Shown piece by piece: positions 43,283 through 52,467 of a stretch of 64,000 bases of DNA. The stretch is taken from contig JAXMNU010000002.1 in NCBI GenBank assembly GCA_034670265.1, forward strand, positions 62,001-126,000, read 5' to 3'. The stretch comes from Halomarinibacterium sp034670265 (GTDB taxonomy: Bacteria; Bacteroidota; Bacteroidia; Flavobacteriales; Flavobacteriaceae). Numbering within the stretch: the stretch's first letter is position 1; each line of letters opens with the position of its first letter. Made by a program: the position numbers and the translations under genes. The notes beneath the pieces are model-generated. The model saw only the letters and a program-made list of their open reading frames with translations, searched no databases and had not been told where the DNA came from.

Positions 43283-45223
43283 ATGCGCAACCAAAGCAGG
43301 GTTATTATTGAAAACATTTACCCTCAAATTGAAGCTGGATTACACCCTATAAAATGTGTGGTAAATGAAATTATCCCAGTGACTGCCAATGTTTTAGCAG
43401 ATGGTCACGATATTATCGCGGCAAACCTCTGTTTTAAACACGAAAAGGCAAAAAAATGGGAGTATACTGCAATGTACCCTCTTGGAAATGATGCATGGGA
43501 AGCTTCATTTAGTACCGAAAAACAAGGCTTTTATGAATATAAAATTGAAGGGTGGGTAGACTATGCACTCAATTGGCAACACGGACTCAAACGCAAGATT
43601 GATGATAATCAAAAAGTAACTTCCGAGTTATTAGAAGGTGTTGACTACCTCGATAAAACGATAAAGATTTGTAATGCTTCAGAAAAAAAATACCTGCAAA
43701 ACCTTAAAAAATTATTTACTGAAGCTTCACACTACATCGAAGCCATTAAAGAGGCTACTTCACAAGAATTACACGACATATTTACCAAATATCCAGAAAA
43801 ACATTTAGCAAACGAAAGTACTGTTTTAAAGGCTTATTGCGATCGAGAAAAAGCACGCTTTAGCACGTGGTACGAATTTTTCCCGCGTTCTTCTTCACCC
43901 ACAAAAGGACAACACGGCACCTTTAAAGATTGTGAAGCGCTACTCCCCAGAGTTGCAAAAATGGGCTTCGACACCTTATACTTCCCTCCCATCCACCCTA
44001 TTGGAGAGGTAAACCGAAAAGGAAAAAACAATACCACTACCACCCAAGAAGGCGACGTGGGATCGTGTTGGGGCATTGGTTCTAAGCACGGTGGACATAA
44101 AGCCGTACATCCCGATTTAGGAACGGTTGAAGATTTTAAATCGTTGGTTCAAAAAGCAAAAAAACTCGGAATCGAAATCGCAATGGATTATGCACTGCAA
44201 GCCGCACCAGACCATCCTTGGGTAAAAGAACATCCAAAATGGTTTAAGTGGCGACCCGACGGAACCGTTCAATATGCCGAAAATCCTCCGAAAAAATACC
44301 AAGACATCCTCCCTATCTATTTCGAAAGTGAAGATTGGAAAAACCTTTGGGACGAGTTACTTTCAGTAGCATTATATTGGATTGAAGAATGCGACATCCA
44401 AGTATTTCGAGTGGATAATCCACACACCAAGCCGTTTTATTTTTGGGGTTGGCTCATTGCCGAAATAAAAAAGAAACACCCAAATGTACTCTTCCTTTCT
44501 GAAGCCTTTACTAAACCTAAAGTCATGCACCAACTTACCAAGCAAGGCTTTACACAGTCTTATTCGTATTTTACGTGGCGTAATACGAAGCACGAGTTGA
44601 TTGAATATGTAAACGAACTTACAAAAACAGATCAACGCTACTTCTTTCGACCCAATTTCTGGCCCAACACCCCAGATATTAATCCGTGGGCGTTGCAAGG
44701 TAATTTAGAGTCTGTATATCTTCAAAAATATTTTTTAGCAGCTACCCTATCCTCAAATACTGGAGTTTACGGACCTGTTTTCGAATATATGCAAGGGGCG
44801 GCATTGCCTGGAAAGGAAGAGTATTTGGATTCAGAGAAATTTCAAATTCGTCATTGGGATTGGACCATTGAAAATAAATTAACTACCTTAATTACGAAGA
44901 TTAACCATTGCAGAAAGGTACAAAAAGCTCTTCAGCAAACCAATAACATTGAGTTTCTTTCCATCGAGAATGAAAATTTATTGGCGTATTACAAATACGA
45001 CCAACGAAAGGAAAGTGAAATTTTATGTGTGGTAAATTTAGACCCCTACCATTCCCAAAAAGGGTTTGTGCAACTTCCTTTAAAAGCATTGTGCGTTAAT
45101 GAGGGTCACCCTGTAAAAGTTCAGGATTTAATTACGCAAAGCAGCTACATTTGGGATAAGGAATGGAATTATATAGAGCTACATCCCGTGCTTCCGTTCC
45201 ACCTTTTTAAAATTGAAAAATAG
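43283..45223 (+). CDS. glgE: Alpha-1,4-glucan:maltose-1-phosphate maltosyltransferase
   Basis: 646 residues. The N-terminal domain (RVIIENIYPQIEAGLHPIKC, EYKIEGWVDYALNW) is the GlgE-specific DUF3416 domain. It is followed by a GH13_3 barrel with PRSSSPTKGQHGTFKD, the nucleophile Asp in QVFRVDNPHTKP (near 376) and acid/base Glu in FLSEAFTKP (near 405). GlgE extends alpha-1,4-glucan by maltosyl units from maltose-1-phosphate. It is the first gene of a tight operon: the maltokinase ATG follows its stop with no gap. Confidence 0.95.
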   Translation: MRNQSRVIIENIYPQIEAGLHPIKCVVNEIIPVTANVLADGHDIIAANLCFKHEKAKKWEYTAMYPLGNDAWEASFSTEKQGFYEYKIEGWVDYALNWQHGLKRKIDDNQKVTSELLEGVDYLDKTIKICNASEKKYLQNLKKLFTEASHYIEAIKEATSQELHDIFTKYPEKHLANESTVLKAYCDREKARFSTWYEFFPRSSSPTKGQHGTFKDCEALLPRVAKMGFDTLYFPPIHPIGEVNRKGKNNTTTTQEGDVGSCWGIGSKHGGHKAVHPDLGTVEDFKSLVQKAKKLGIEIAMDYALQAAPDHPWVKEHPKWFKWRPDGTVQYAENPPKKYQDILPIYFESEDWKNLWDELLSVALYWIEECDIQVFRVDNPHTKPFYFWGWLIAEIKKKHPNVLFLSEAFTKPKVMHQLTKQGFTQSYSYFTWRNTKHELIEYVNELTKTDQRYFFRPNFWPNTPDINPWALQGNLESVYLQKYFLAATLSSNTGVYGPVFEYMQGAALPGKEEYLDSEKFQIRHWDWTIENKLTTLITKINHCRKVQKALQQTNNIEFLSIENENLLAYYKYDQRKESEILCVVNLDPYHSQKGFVQLPLKALCVNEGHPVKVQDLITQSSYIWDKEWNYIELHPVLPFHLFKIEK

Positions 45224-46852
45224 ATGGCAAAGCTAGATACATCCAAAATGAAGTCACCTTCAAGTTTTAATACAACTTGGGAACAACTCATGGATGACCC
45301 TGGCTTTATGAAGATGTTTCTTTCGGAAGTATTGGAAGACTATATCACTAAGCAACGGTGGTATGGCGGCAAGTCAAGTAAGCTAAAGTATATTGAGCTT
45401 ACAGAGTATTTCAGAATTCAACAAAAAGAAGAGGTCTATTATGGACTCATCTTAGAAGTGAATTTTGTGGAAGCTTTTTATCAGCATTATTTTCTACCCA
45501 TAGCCTTTGTTACCGATGAAGATTTTGCGAAGGATGAACGTATTTTAAAAGTAACCATTAATAAGGTGGAAGGGTATATTATTGATGCCATCAATCTGGA
45601 AGCCTTTAGAAAATTGGTGTTCGAACGTATTTTAAATGCGCAACCCAACGACACCTCAAGAGTTCAGTACCACAAAGGAGACCATTTTAAGGAAACCGGA
45701 TACAAATCCTCCCGTTTTATGGGAATGGAACAGAGCAATACTTCGGTGGTGATTAATGAAACCTGCGTCATCAAGTTTTTTAGAAGGATTTATTCAACCA
45801 AAAATCCAGATTACGAAATGTCTCGTTTCCTTTCAGATAAAAAAGGGTTTCAAAACACCCCAGCTTATTTGGGAAGTATCAATATAAAAGATTCAGAAAA
45901 TGTAATCACCACCATTGCACTCATGCAAGAATTGGTGCCAAATGAAGGCGATGCGTGGGAATATATGTTGAAGAAATTGGATAAGGTGTTTAAAACACTA
46001 TCCGATAAGCACATTAATGTGCGACAACTCCCCGACGTCGATATGTTTGCCCGATTAAAAATTAGAGATGTTCCTCCAGAAATTATCGATTGGGGTGGAT
46101 TAAGCCTTTTTCAGAATTTACGACAATTGGGTATTCGCACAGCCGAAATGCACATCGCGTTGGGGTCTGAATTTGAAGAAACAGCCTTTACACCCGAACG
46201 CTTTAATGGTGATTACGAAGTGTGGTTGAAAAATAGGTTGTTGTATCAATTTCAGAATCGCTTAAATACCGTTGAAAACAACATCCATAAGCTAGAAGGG
46301 CTCACATTAGATCTCGCTAAGAAATTTTTAGAACAAAAAAACGATATTAGAAAACGCTTTTTAGATTTCGATTGGACCAAGCTAAAGGGTGAACGCTTAC
46401 GAGTTCATGGAGATTATCATTTAGGGCAAATTTTAGTGAAAAATGGTGATTTCCATATTTTAGATTTTGAAGGCGAACCCGAAAGCACCATTCGCGATCG
46501 TAAAGTAAAACAACCGCCATTAAAAGATGTAGCAGGGTTATTTCGTTCGTTTCACTATGCCATTTATGCCACTATATTTAATAATGGTGATAACTATCCA
46601 CAAAGTGATGAGGACTTATTTTATGCTGGTGAGTTACTTTATCGTTATTTCATCGGTGTATTTTTAGAAAGCTATACTGAAAAAATACAGAATGCCAACA
46701 TTAATATTGGCTACAGTCAAGAACGTATTTATGTGTTAAAATATTCCATGCTTGAAAAGGCCGTTTACGAGCTAGGCTACGAAATGAATGCAAGACCGCT
46801 TTGGGCGGTAATCCCATTGGAAGGAATTTCTTCCATTATGAAATTAGATTAA
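45224..46852 (+). CDS. mak: Maltokinase
   Basis: 542 residues, of the aminoglycoside-phosphotransferase-like kinase fold. The N-cap motif QRWYGGKSSKLK (near 46) is the maltokinase signature; the catalytic loop is RVHGDYHLGQILV (near 392) and the metal loop is DFEGEPE (near 412). It phosphorylates maltose with ATP to the maltose-1-phosphate used by GlgE. In many bacteria it is fused to trehalose synthase; here it is free-standing and no treS is visible, so the maltose source (TreS elsewhere or alpha-glucan breakdown) is open. Its ATG directly abuts the glgE stop. Confidence 0.92.
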   Translation: MAKLDTSKMKSPSSFNTTWEQLMDDPGFMKMFLSEVLEDYITKQRWYGGKSSKLKYIELTEYFRIQQKEEVYYGLILEVNFVEAFYQHYFLPIAFVTDEDFAKDERILKVTINKVEGYIIDAINLEAFRKLVFERILNAQPNDTSRVQYHKGDHFKETGYKSSRFMGMEQSNTSVVINETCVIKFFRRIYSTKNPDYEMSRFLSDKKGFQNTPAYLGSINIKDSENVITTIALMQELVPNEGDAWEYMLKKLDKVFKTLSDKHINVRQLPDVDMFARLKIRDVPPEIIDWGGLSLFQNLRQLGIRTAEMHIALGSEFEETAFTPERFNGDYEVWLKNRLLYQFQNRLNTVENNIHKLEGLTLDLAKKFLEQKNDIRKRFLDFDWTKLKGERLRVHGDYHLGQILVKNGDFHILDFEGEPESTIRDRKVKQPPLKDVAGLFRSFHYAIYATIFNNGDNYPQSDEDLFYAGELLYRYFIGVFLESYTEKIQNANINIGYSQERIYVLKYSMLEKAVYELGYEMNARPLWAVIPLEGISSIMKLD

Positions 46853-46862
46853 CCAAATATTT

Positions 46863-48779
46863 ATGAGCAACGTACAGGCACACAGTCTCTTTACAGAATT
46901 TGACATCAATCTTTTTAAGGCAGGAAAGCATTTTCGGCTTTATGAAAAGTTAGGAGCACACCTCACGGAAATTGATGGACAAAAAGGTGTATATTTTGCG
47001 GTTTGGGCACCCTCAGCAAAAGCGGTTTCTGTGATTGGTGATTTTAATTATTGGATTGAAGGGGAGCACCCCTTAAATGTGCGTTGGGATGGCTCTGGGA
47101 TTTGGGAAGGGTTTATTCCCAATGTGGAAAAAGGCAGCAAATACAAGTATAAGATTCATTCGCACCATAACGATATTAAAACGGAAAAGGCAGATCCGTT
47201 TGCGCGCCGTTGTGAGCATCCACCTAATACAGCTTCTATTGTTTGGGATACTAATTACACATGGAAAGACCAAAAATGGATGGAATCCCGTAAGGAAACC
47301 AATCAGTTAAACAGGCCTTTCTCGGTATACGAAGTGCATTTAAGTTCGTGGATGCATAATGCCAAAGAAAACAGACCCCTTACCTATATCGAATTAGCCA
47401 AGGAGCTCACCGCCTATCTTAAAAAAATGAACTTTACCCACGTAGAGTTTATGCCCATTATGGAATATCCGTATGACCCGTCATGGGGGTATCAACTTAC
47501 AGGGTATTTTGCACCCACTTCACGTTTCGGTAAACCCGAAGATTTTATGCTCTTGGTGGACGAATTACACAAAAATGATATTGGAGTTATTCTCGATTGG
47601 GTTCCCTCCCACTTTCCTGAAGATGCGCACGGACTCGGGTTTTTCGACGGCACCCATTTATACGAACATCCCGATAGAAAAAAAGGCTATCACCCAGATT
47701 GGAAAAGTCTTATTTTTAACTACGGAAGAAATGAAGTGCGAGCCTTTTTAATAAGCAATGCCATATTTTGGCTCGACCAATACCATGCAGACGGATTGCG
47801 GGTGGATGCCGTTGCTTCGATGTTGTATTTAGATTACTCCCGTGACGAAGGCGAATGGGAACCAAATCAGTTTGGGGGAAGAGAAAACCTTGATGCTATT
47901 TCGTTTTTTAAAGAATTAAATGAAGAAATCTACGGAAGCTTTGAAGGCGTGCAAACCATCGCCGAAGAATCTACCAGTTTCCCCATGGTATCCAAACCTA
48001 CTTTCATTGGCGGATTGGGCTTCGGAATGAAATGGATGATGGGTTGGATGCACGATACCTTAGAGTATTTCAAAAAAGAACCGGTGTACCGAAAGCATCA
48101 TCAAAATGATCTCACTTTTAGTATGACCTATGCATTTACGGAAAATTTTATGCTTCCGTTAAGTCATGATGAAGTGGTGTACGGAAAAAGATCGTTGTTG
48201 TATCGTATGCCTGGAGACGAATGGCAACGCTTTGCGAATTTGCGATTGCTCTTCAGTTATATGATGACACATCCTGGTACCAATCTAATTTTTATGGGCG
48301 GGGAATTTGGACAAAGTGAAGAATGGAATTTTCAGCAGAGCTTAGACTGGCATTTACTTGAATATGACTATCATAAAGGCGTGCAGCAATTGGTTTCCGA
48401 TTTAAATGCGATGTACAAAAAAGAACCTGCACTCTACGAAAAACAATTCACCAACGAAGGCTTTGAATGGATAGATTATAACGATGCCGAAAACTCGGTA
48501 CTTTCCTATATTCGAAAAGGAGAAAAAGAAAAAGACGATGTCATTATCATTTGCAATATGACACCTGTGCCCCGTGAGAACTACCGAATTGGCCTTCCGA
48601 AGGCAGGAAAATACAAGCTTATTTTTAATAGTGACGAGACGGTGTATGGCGGTTCTAATTTTCCAGTGAAAAAGCAATACACTTCAGAGAAAATAGAATG
48701 GCAATATCGCAAGCAATCGGCGCAATTTAATCTTCCGCCATTGGCAATGTTAGCATTAAAACGGGTAAACTCTAAATAA
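46863..48779 (+). CDS. glgB: 1,4-alpha-glucan branching enzyme
   Basis: 638 residues. The N-terminal CBM48-like domain (YFAVWAPSAKAVSVIGDFNYW, near 45-66) is followed by a GH13_9 barrel: VEFMPIMEYPYDPSWGYQLT, the nucleophile in ADGLRVDAVASM (Asp near 315), acid/base in TIAEESTSFP (Glu near 367) and the transition-state Asp in PLSHDEVVYGKRS (near 440). It introduces alpha-1,6 branches into glycogen. It lacks the extra N1 domain of some GlgB proteins, normal for its length. It is the third gene of the glgE operon (10 bp gap). Confidence 0.96.
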   Translation: MSNVQAHSLFTEFDINLFKAGKHFRLYEKLGAHLTEIDGQKGVYFAVWAPSAKAVSVIGDFNYWIEGEHPLNVRWDGSGIWEGFIPNVEKGSKYKYKIHSHHNDIKTEKADPFARRCEHPPNTASIVWDTNYTWKDQKWMESRKETNQLNRPFSVYEVHLSSWMHNAKENRPLTYIELAKELTAYLKKMNFTHVEFMPIMEYPYDPSWGYQLTGYFAPTSRFGKPEDFMLLVDELHKNDIGVILDWVPSHFPEDAHGLGFFDGTHLYEHPDRKKGYHPDWKSLIFNYGRNEVRAFLISNAIFWLDQYHADGLRVDAVASMLYLDYSRDEGEWEPNQFGGRENLDAISFFKELNEEIYGSFEGVQTIAEESTSFPMVSKPTFIGGLGFGMKWMMGWMHDTLEYFKKEPVYRKHHQNDLTFSMTYAFTENFMLPLSHDEVVYGKRSLLYRMPGDEWQRFANLRLLFSYMMTHPGTNLIFMGGEFGQSEEWNFQQSLDWHLLEYDYHKGVQQLVSDLNAMYKKEPALYEKQFTNEGFEWIDYNDAENSVLSYIRKGEKEKDDVIIICNMTPVPRENYRIGLPKAGKYKLIFNSDETVYGGSNFPVKKQYTSEKIEWQYRKQSAQFNLPPLAMLALKRVNSK

Positions 48780-48832
48780 GTAGCTTTACCGAAATGCCAT
48801 GCGTTTTTCTAAAAATTAAATAATTTTTAACC

Positions 48833-48869
48833 CTCGCTTTGCGAGAAATAGTTAACGAAATCGATTTCG
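48833..48869 (+). promoter_or_regulatory. Hairpin and CG-centred palindrome upstream of the GH31 gene
   Basis: CTCGC-TTT-GCGAG (48833-48845) is a short hairpin without a T run. Next to it CGAAATCGATTTCG (48856-48869) is a perfect 14-bp palindrome with a central CG, about 97 bp before the ATG at 48966. Like the palindrome before glgE, it suits a LacI-type regulator, although the two are not identical. Confidence 0.5.
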
Positions 48870-48965
48870 ATTGTTGATTACTTTTCTGAAATAAATGGTT
48901 TCCATACCTTTATTTTATTCAGAAATCTTTTCATTTGTAAGTACTGCTAAAATGAAGCTTAACGT

Positions 48966-51365
48966 ATGATTGTAAATACAGAATTAGAACATAAAGGAAA
49001 CCAATTTCCTTCCCAGATAATAAACTTTACCAAAGAAAAAGATAAATTCCTCATCACTTCCCAAAATGGTGTTTTGCTACAAATAACCGTAGTAAGAGAT
49101 AGCATTTTACGATTTCGATATACCACCTACGGAAGTTTCCCAAAAGACTTTAGCTATGCTATCGATAGCGATGCCGTACGAGGGTATAATCATTTGGAAT
49201 ACATAGACCAACCCGACCGATATATCATCACTACAGCAAAATTGGTGCTTCACATAGAAAAAGCCAATATGCGAAAAACTATATACGATGTGGAAGGCAA
49301 TCTCATTAATGAAGACGAAAGCGGTTTCCATTGGGAATACAGCTATCAGCACGGTAGCGATATTGTGAAGATGAGTAAGCAGGAGCAAAAACTAGAATGT
49401 TATTATGGTTTGGGCGACAAACCCACCCATTTCAATTTAAAAGGAAAGCGATTAGAGAATTGGGTAACCGATGAATACGCCTTTGGGAAAGACCGCGATC
49501 CTCTATATAAAGCGATTCCTTTTTATATTGGATTACACAACGGATTGTCCTACGGAATTTTCTTCGATAATACCTTTAGATCGTTTTTCGATTTTGGGCA
49601 CGAACGACGAAATGTCACCAGCTTTTGGGCACAGGGAGGCGAAATGAACTATTACTTCTTCTACGGCCCCGAAATGAATGAAGTAGTAACCAGTTACACC
49701 GACCTAACGGGAAAACCTGAGCTTCCGCCGCTGTGGGCACTAGGCTTTCATCAAAGCAAATGGAGTTACTACCCAGAAAGCAATGTACGTGAAGTGGCTG
49801 CTAAGTTTAGAGAGCTTCAAATTCCGTGTGATGCGATTTATTTGGATATCGATTATATGGAAGGATGGCGTTGTTTTACTTGGAATAAAGAATACTTTCC
49901 AGACCCGAAGAAAATGATATCCGATTTGGAAGAAGACGGTTTTAAAACCGTTGCCATTATTGATCCCGGAATTAAAATCGACAAGGATTATTGGGTCTAT
50001 CAGGAGGCATTGGAAAACGATTATTTCTGTAAGCGTGCCGATGGCCCGCTAATGCGTGGAAAAGTATGGCCAGGCGAATGTAATTTCCCAGATTTTACCA
50101 ACCCAAAAGTGCGTAAATGGTGGAGCGGCTTATACAAAGAACTCATTGAAGACGTTGGGGTACACGGGGTTTGGAACGATATGAACGAACCCGCCGTGAT
50201 GGAAGTACCTACCAAGACCTTCCCACTAGACGTGCGCCACGATTACGACGGCAATGCCTGTAGCCACGCCAAAGCACATAATGTCTACGGAATGCAAATG
50301 GCGCGTGCTACCTACAAAGGAGTGAAACAATTTATTTTCCCAAAAAGACCTTTTGTGATTACGCGTGCAGCCTATTCGGGTACACAACGCTATACGTCTA
50401 GCTGGACAGGAGATAACGTAGCCAGCTGGGAGCACCTATGGATTGCCAATCAGCAGATACAGCGTATGGCGATATCTGGGATGAGCTTTATTGGAACCGA
50501 TATTGGCGGTTTTGCTGAGCAACCTACAGGAGAGTTATTTATCCGTTGGATTCAACTAGGGATTTTCCATCCGTTTTGCAGGGTACATTCTTCGGGAGAT
50601 CACGGCGATCAAGAGCCTTGGTCGTTCGATGAAAACGTTACCGATATTACCCGTAAATTTATAGAGCTTCGATACAAATTACTTCCGTATATCTACACAG
50701 CATTTAGACAATACGTAACCGAAGGCACACCTATGGTAAAACCTATGGTGTTGTTTGACCAAGAAGACGCACAAACCTATTACCGTACTGATGAGTTTTT
50801 ATTTGGTGACCATATTTTGGTGTGTCCTATTTTGGAGCCAAACGCCAAAGGGCGCAGAATGTACGTTCCCAAAGGAAAATGGTACAATTACTGGACCTAC
50901 GAATTGGTGGAAGGCGGAAAAGAACATTGGGTAGATGCCGATATCGATAGCATTCCTATGTTTGTAAAGGAAGGGGCTATTATTCCTAAATACCCTGTGC
51001 AACAATATGTAGGTGAAAAGGAATTTGACGAGGTAGAACTAGAAGTGTATTTTAAACACGGAAAAGAAGAGTCGGTGTTATACGAAGATGCCCACGATGG
51101 CTACGACTACCGAAAAGGCCGCTATAGTTTTAGAACCTTTAAGTTAACAGGAAAGCCCAAAGAGCTTATTATTCAGCAACATAAAGAAGGGAAGTATGTC
51201 ACGCCTTACTCTAAGTTTAAGTTGGACTTAAAACGTTTGCCTTTTAAGATCACTACCATTGAAGTAGACAACCAAGTGACCTCCCTTTCAAAGTTAAAAG
51301 TAAACGGAAACACCGAGTTAACGGTGGATAAAAACTTTACCGAGTTGCATATTATTGGGAAGTAG
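48966..51365 (+). CDS. Glycoside hydrolase family 31 alpha-glucosidase
   Basis: 799 residues. GH31 blocks are all present: LYLDIDYMEGWRCFTWNKE-type segment near 295, the nucleophile in GVWNDMNEPAVME (Asp near 405), GDNVASWEHL near 480 and the acid/base region ISGMSFIGTDIGGF (near 505). No signal peptide, so cytosolic. It probably trims alpha-linked glucose from malto-oligosaccharides, linking the glycogen genes upstream to glucose release. It lies 186 bp after glgB with its own palindrome, so it may be separately regulated. Substrate specificity (alpha-1,4 or 1,6, or alpha-xylose) is not decidable here. Confidence 0.93.
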   Translation: MIVNTELEHKGNQFPSQIINFTKEKDKFLITSQNGVLLQITVVRDSILRFRYTTYGSFPKDFSYAIDSDAVRGYNHLEYIDQPDRYIITTAKLVLHIEKANMRKTIYDVEGNLINEDESGFHWEYSYQHGSDIVKMSKQEQKLECYYGLGDKPTHFNLKGKRLENWVTDEYAFGKDRDPLYKAIPFYIGLHNGLSYGIFFDNTFRSFFDFGHERRNVTSFWAQGGEMNYYFFYGPEMNEVVTSYTDLTGKPELPPLWALGFHQSKWSYYPESNVREVAAKFRELQIPCDAIYLDIDYMEGWRCFTWNKEYFPDPKKMISDLEEDGFKTVAIIDPGIKIDKDYWVYQEALENDYFCKRADGPLMRGKVWPGECNFPDFTNPKVRKWWSGLYKELIEDVGVHGVWNDMNEPAVMEVPTKTFPLDVRHDYDGNACSHAKAHNVYGMQMARATYKGVKQFIFPKRPFVITRAAYSGTQRYTSSWTGDNVASWEHLWIANQQIQRMAISGMSFIGTDIGGFAEQPTGELFIRWIQLGIFHPFCRVHSSGDHGDQEPWSFDENVTDITRKFIELRYKLLPYIYTAFRQYVTEGTPMVKPMVLFDQEDAQTYYRTDEFLFGDHILVCPILEPNAKGRRMYVPKGKWYNYWTYELVEGGKEHWVDADIDSIPMFVKEGAIIPKYPVQQYVGEKEFDEVELEVYFKHGKEESVLYEDAHDGYDYRKGRYSFRTFKLTGKPKELIIQQHKEGKYVTPYSKFKLDLKRLPFKITTIEVDNQVTSLSKLKVNGNTELTVDKNFTELHIIGK

Positions 51366-51384
51366 ATGTTAGGTGAAAGGTAAA

Positions 51385-51426
51385 GGGTGTTGGGTGTTGG
51401 GTGTTGGGTGTTGGGTGTTGGGTGCT
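51385..51426. repeat. Heptamer tandem repeat (GGGTGTT)n
   Basis: Five perfect GGGTGTT units (51385-51419) and a sixth GGGTGCT lie 20 bases after the GH31 stop. Copy number probably varies by slippage. It lies between genes, so effects on protein sequence are unlikely. Confidence 0.9.
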
Positions 51427-51453
51427 AGGTAATAGAATTTAAATACTTTCAGC

Positions 51454-51825
51454 ATGCAAAAGGTTGAAACTGTAATGGAATATATTGCTTCCTTTCCTTC
51501 GGAAAAGCAAGTGCTATTAAAACAGATTCGTGCAACGCTGCAAAAAGTGGTCCCACAAGCCACCGAAACCATAAAATACGGAATGCCCACCTTGGTATTA
51601 CACGGCAACCTACTGCATTATGCCGCCATGAAAAACCACATAGGTTTCTACCCTGCGCCTTCGGGCATTGAAACATTTGCCAAAGCACTATCGCCCTATC
51701 ACACTTCCAAAGGAGCGGTGCAATTTCCCTTAGACCAACCCTTACCGTTAGATCTTATCACCCAAATTGCCCTGTTTAGGAAAGAAGAAAATGTGGAAAA
51801 CTTAAAGTCCAAGGCAAAACCTTAA
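51454..51825 (+). CDS. DUF1801 (YdhG-like) protein
   Basis: 123 residues matching the small DUF1801 family: VETVMEYIASFPSEKQVLLKQ at the start, ETIKYGMPTL near 36 and the KNHIGFYPAPSGI block near 57, followed by SKGAVQFPLDQPLPLDLI. A Bacillus relative has been proposed to help deliver iron to frataxin, but the function of most members is unknown. Cytosolic. It stands between the heptamer repeat and tandem array 2. Confidence 0.85.
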   Translation: MQKVETVMEYIASFPSEKQVLLKQIRATLQKVVPQATETIKYGMPTLVLHGNLLHYAAMKNHIGFYPAPSGIETFAKALSPYHTSKGAVQFPLDQPLPLDLITQIALFRKEENVENLKSKAKP

Positions 51826-51839
51826 AATTGCTACGTAAA

Positions 51840-52049
51840 AACAAACATAGGTTACTTTTAAACTTACACAAGTTACCTTCAAACTTACACAGGTTACCTT
51901 AAAACTTACAGAGGTTACTTTCTAACTTACAGCTGTTACCAATAAACTTACTCCTGTTACAAACAAACTTACACCTGTTACTTTCAAACTTACTCCTGTT
52001 ACCAACAAACTTACAGTAGTTACTTTTAAACTTACACGAGTTACAAAAA
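51840..52049. repeat. Tandem array 2: ten units of exactly 21 bp
   Basis: Ten contiguous 21-bp units cover 51840-52049; unit form AACTTAC-N4-GTTAC-N5 (first unit degenerate, AACAAAC). TTAC therefore recurs alternately every 9 and 12 bases, on average once per helical turn, on one face of the DNA. On the + strand the units read as heptads K-L-T-P-V-T-N with two in-frame stops, so no intact protein is made. The array ends 31 bp before the ATG of a small helix-turn-helix gene, for which it could be a multi-site operator. No spacers, so not CRISPR. Confidence 0.9.
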
Positions 52050-52080
52050 AATAGTATATTTAAGTTTAAAATCTTTTAGT

Positions 52081-52461
52081 ATGGCACATCCATTAAGACC
52101 AGGCCCCAAGTTTAAAAGCAAAGAAACCAACATGCCTCATATAGGGAAACTTATTCGTACCTATATCAACAAACACCATATTGCCAAAAGCGCTATTGCA
52201 CGCAAGATGGACCGCAACAGAGCCACCGTAGAGCGTTTGGTAAAACGCCCTAGCATACAGCTGGCTATTTTATGGGAAATAAGCGAGATTCTGCAATACA
52301 ACTTTATTGCCGATGTAGCTGCACAGTTGCCAAACACCTATGGAAGCAACGTGCCAGACCCTACCCTCCCACTTCAGGAGGAGCTACAAACCCTTAGGGA
52401 AGAAAATAAAATTTTAAAAGCCCAACTGGACGCCTTTAAAGAGGTATTACGGAAGGGGTAA
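52081..52461 (+). CDS. Small helix-turn-helix DNA-binding protein with C-terminal coiled coil
   Basis: 126 residues. Residues about 20-65 look like an Xre-type HTH: IGKLIRTYINKHHIAKSAIA followed by RKMDRNRATVERLVKRPS (turn and recognition helix). A Pro-rich linker leads to a coiled coil at about 95-122 (LQEELQTLREENKILKAQLD), likely for dimerisation. No enzymatic domain. A near-match -7 box (TATATTTA, 52055-52062) lies between the 21-bp repeat array and the ATG. The neighbouring array is the obvious candidate target, by inference only. Confidence 0.75.
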   Translation: MAHPLRPGPKFKSKETNMPHIGKLIRTYINKHHIAKSAIARKMDRNRATVERLVKRPSIQLAILWEISEILQYNFIADVAAQLPNTYGSNVPDPTLPLQEELQTLREENKILKAQLDAFKEVLRKG

Positions 52462-52467
52462 ATTGTT

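Noticed and set aside
51840..52049. CRISPR array
   Set aside because: Units abut with no unique spacers, the period is 21 bp and no cas genes are near. The same holds for 28162-28371.
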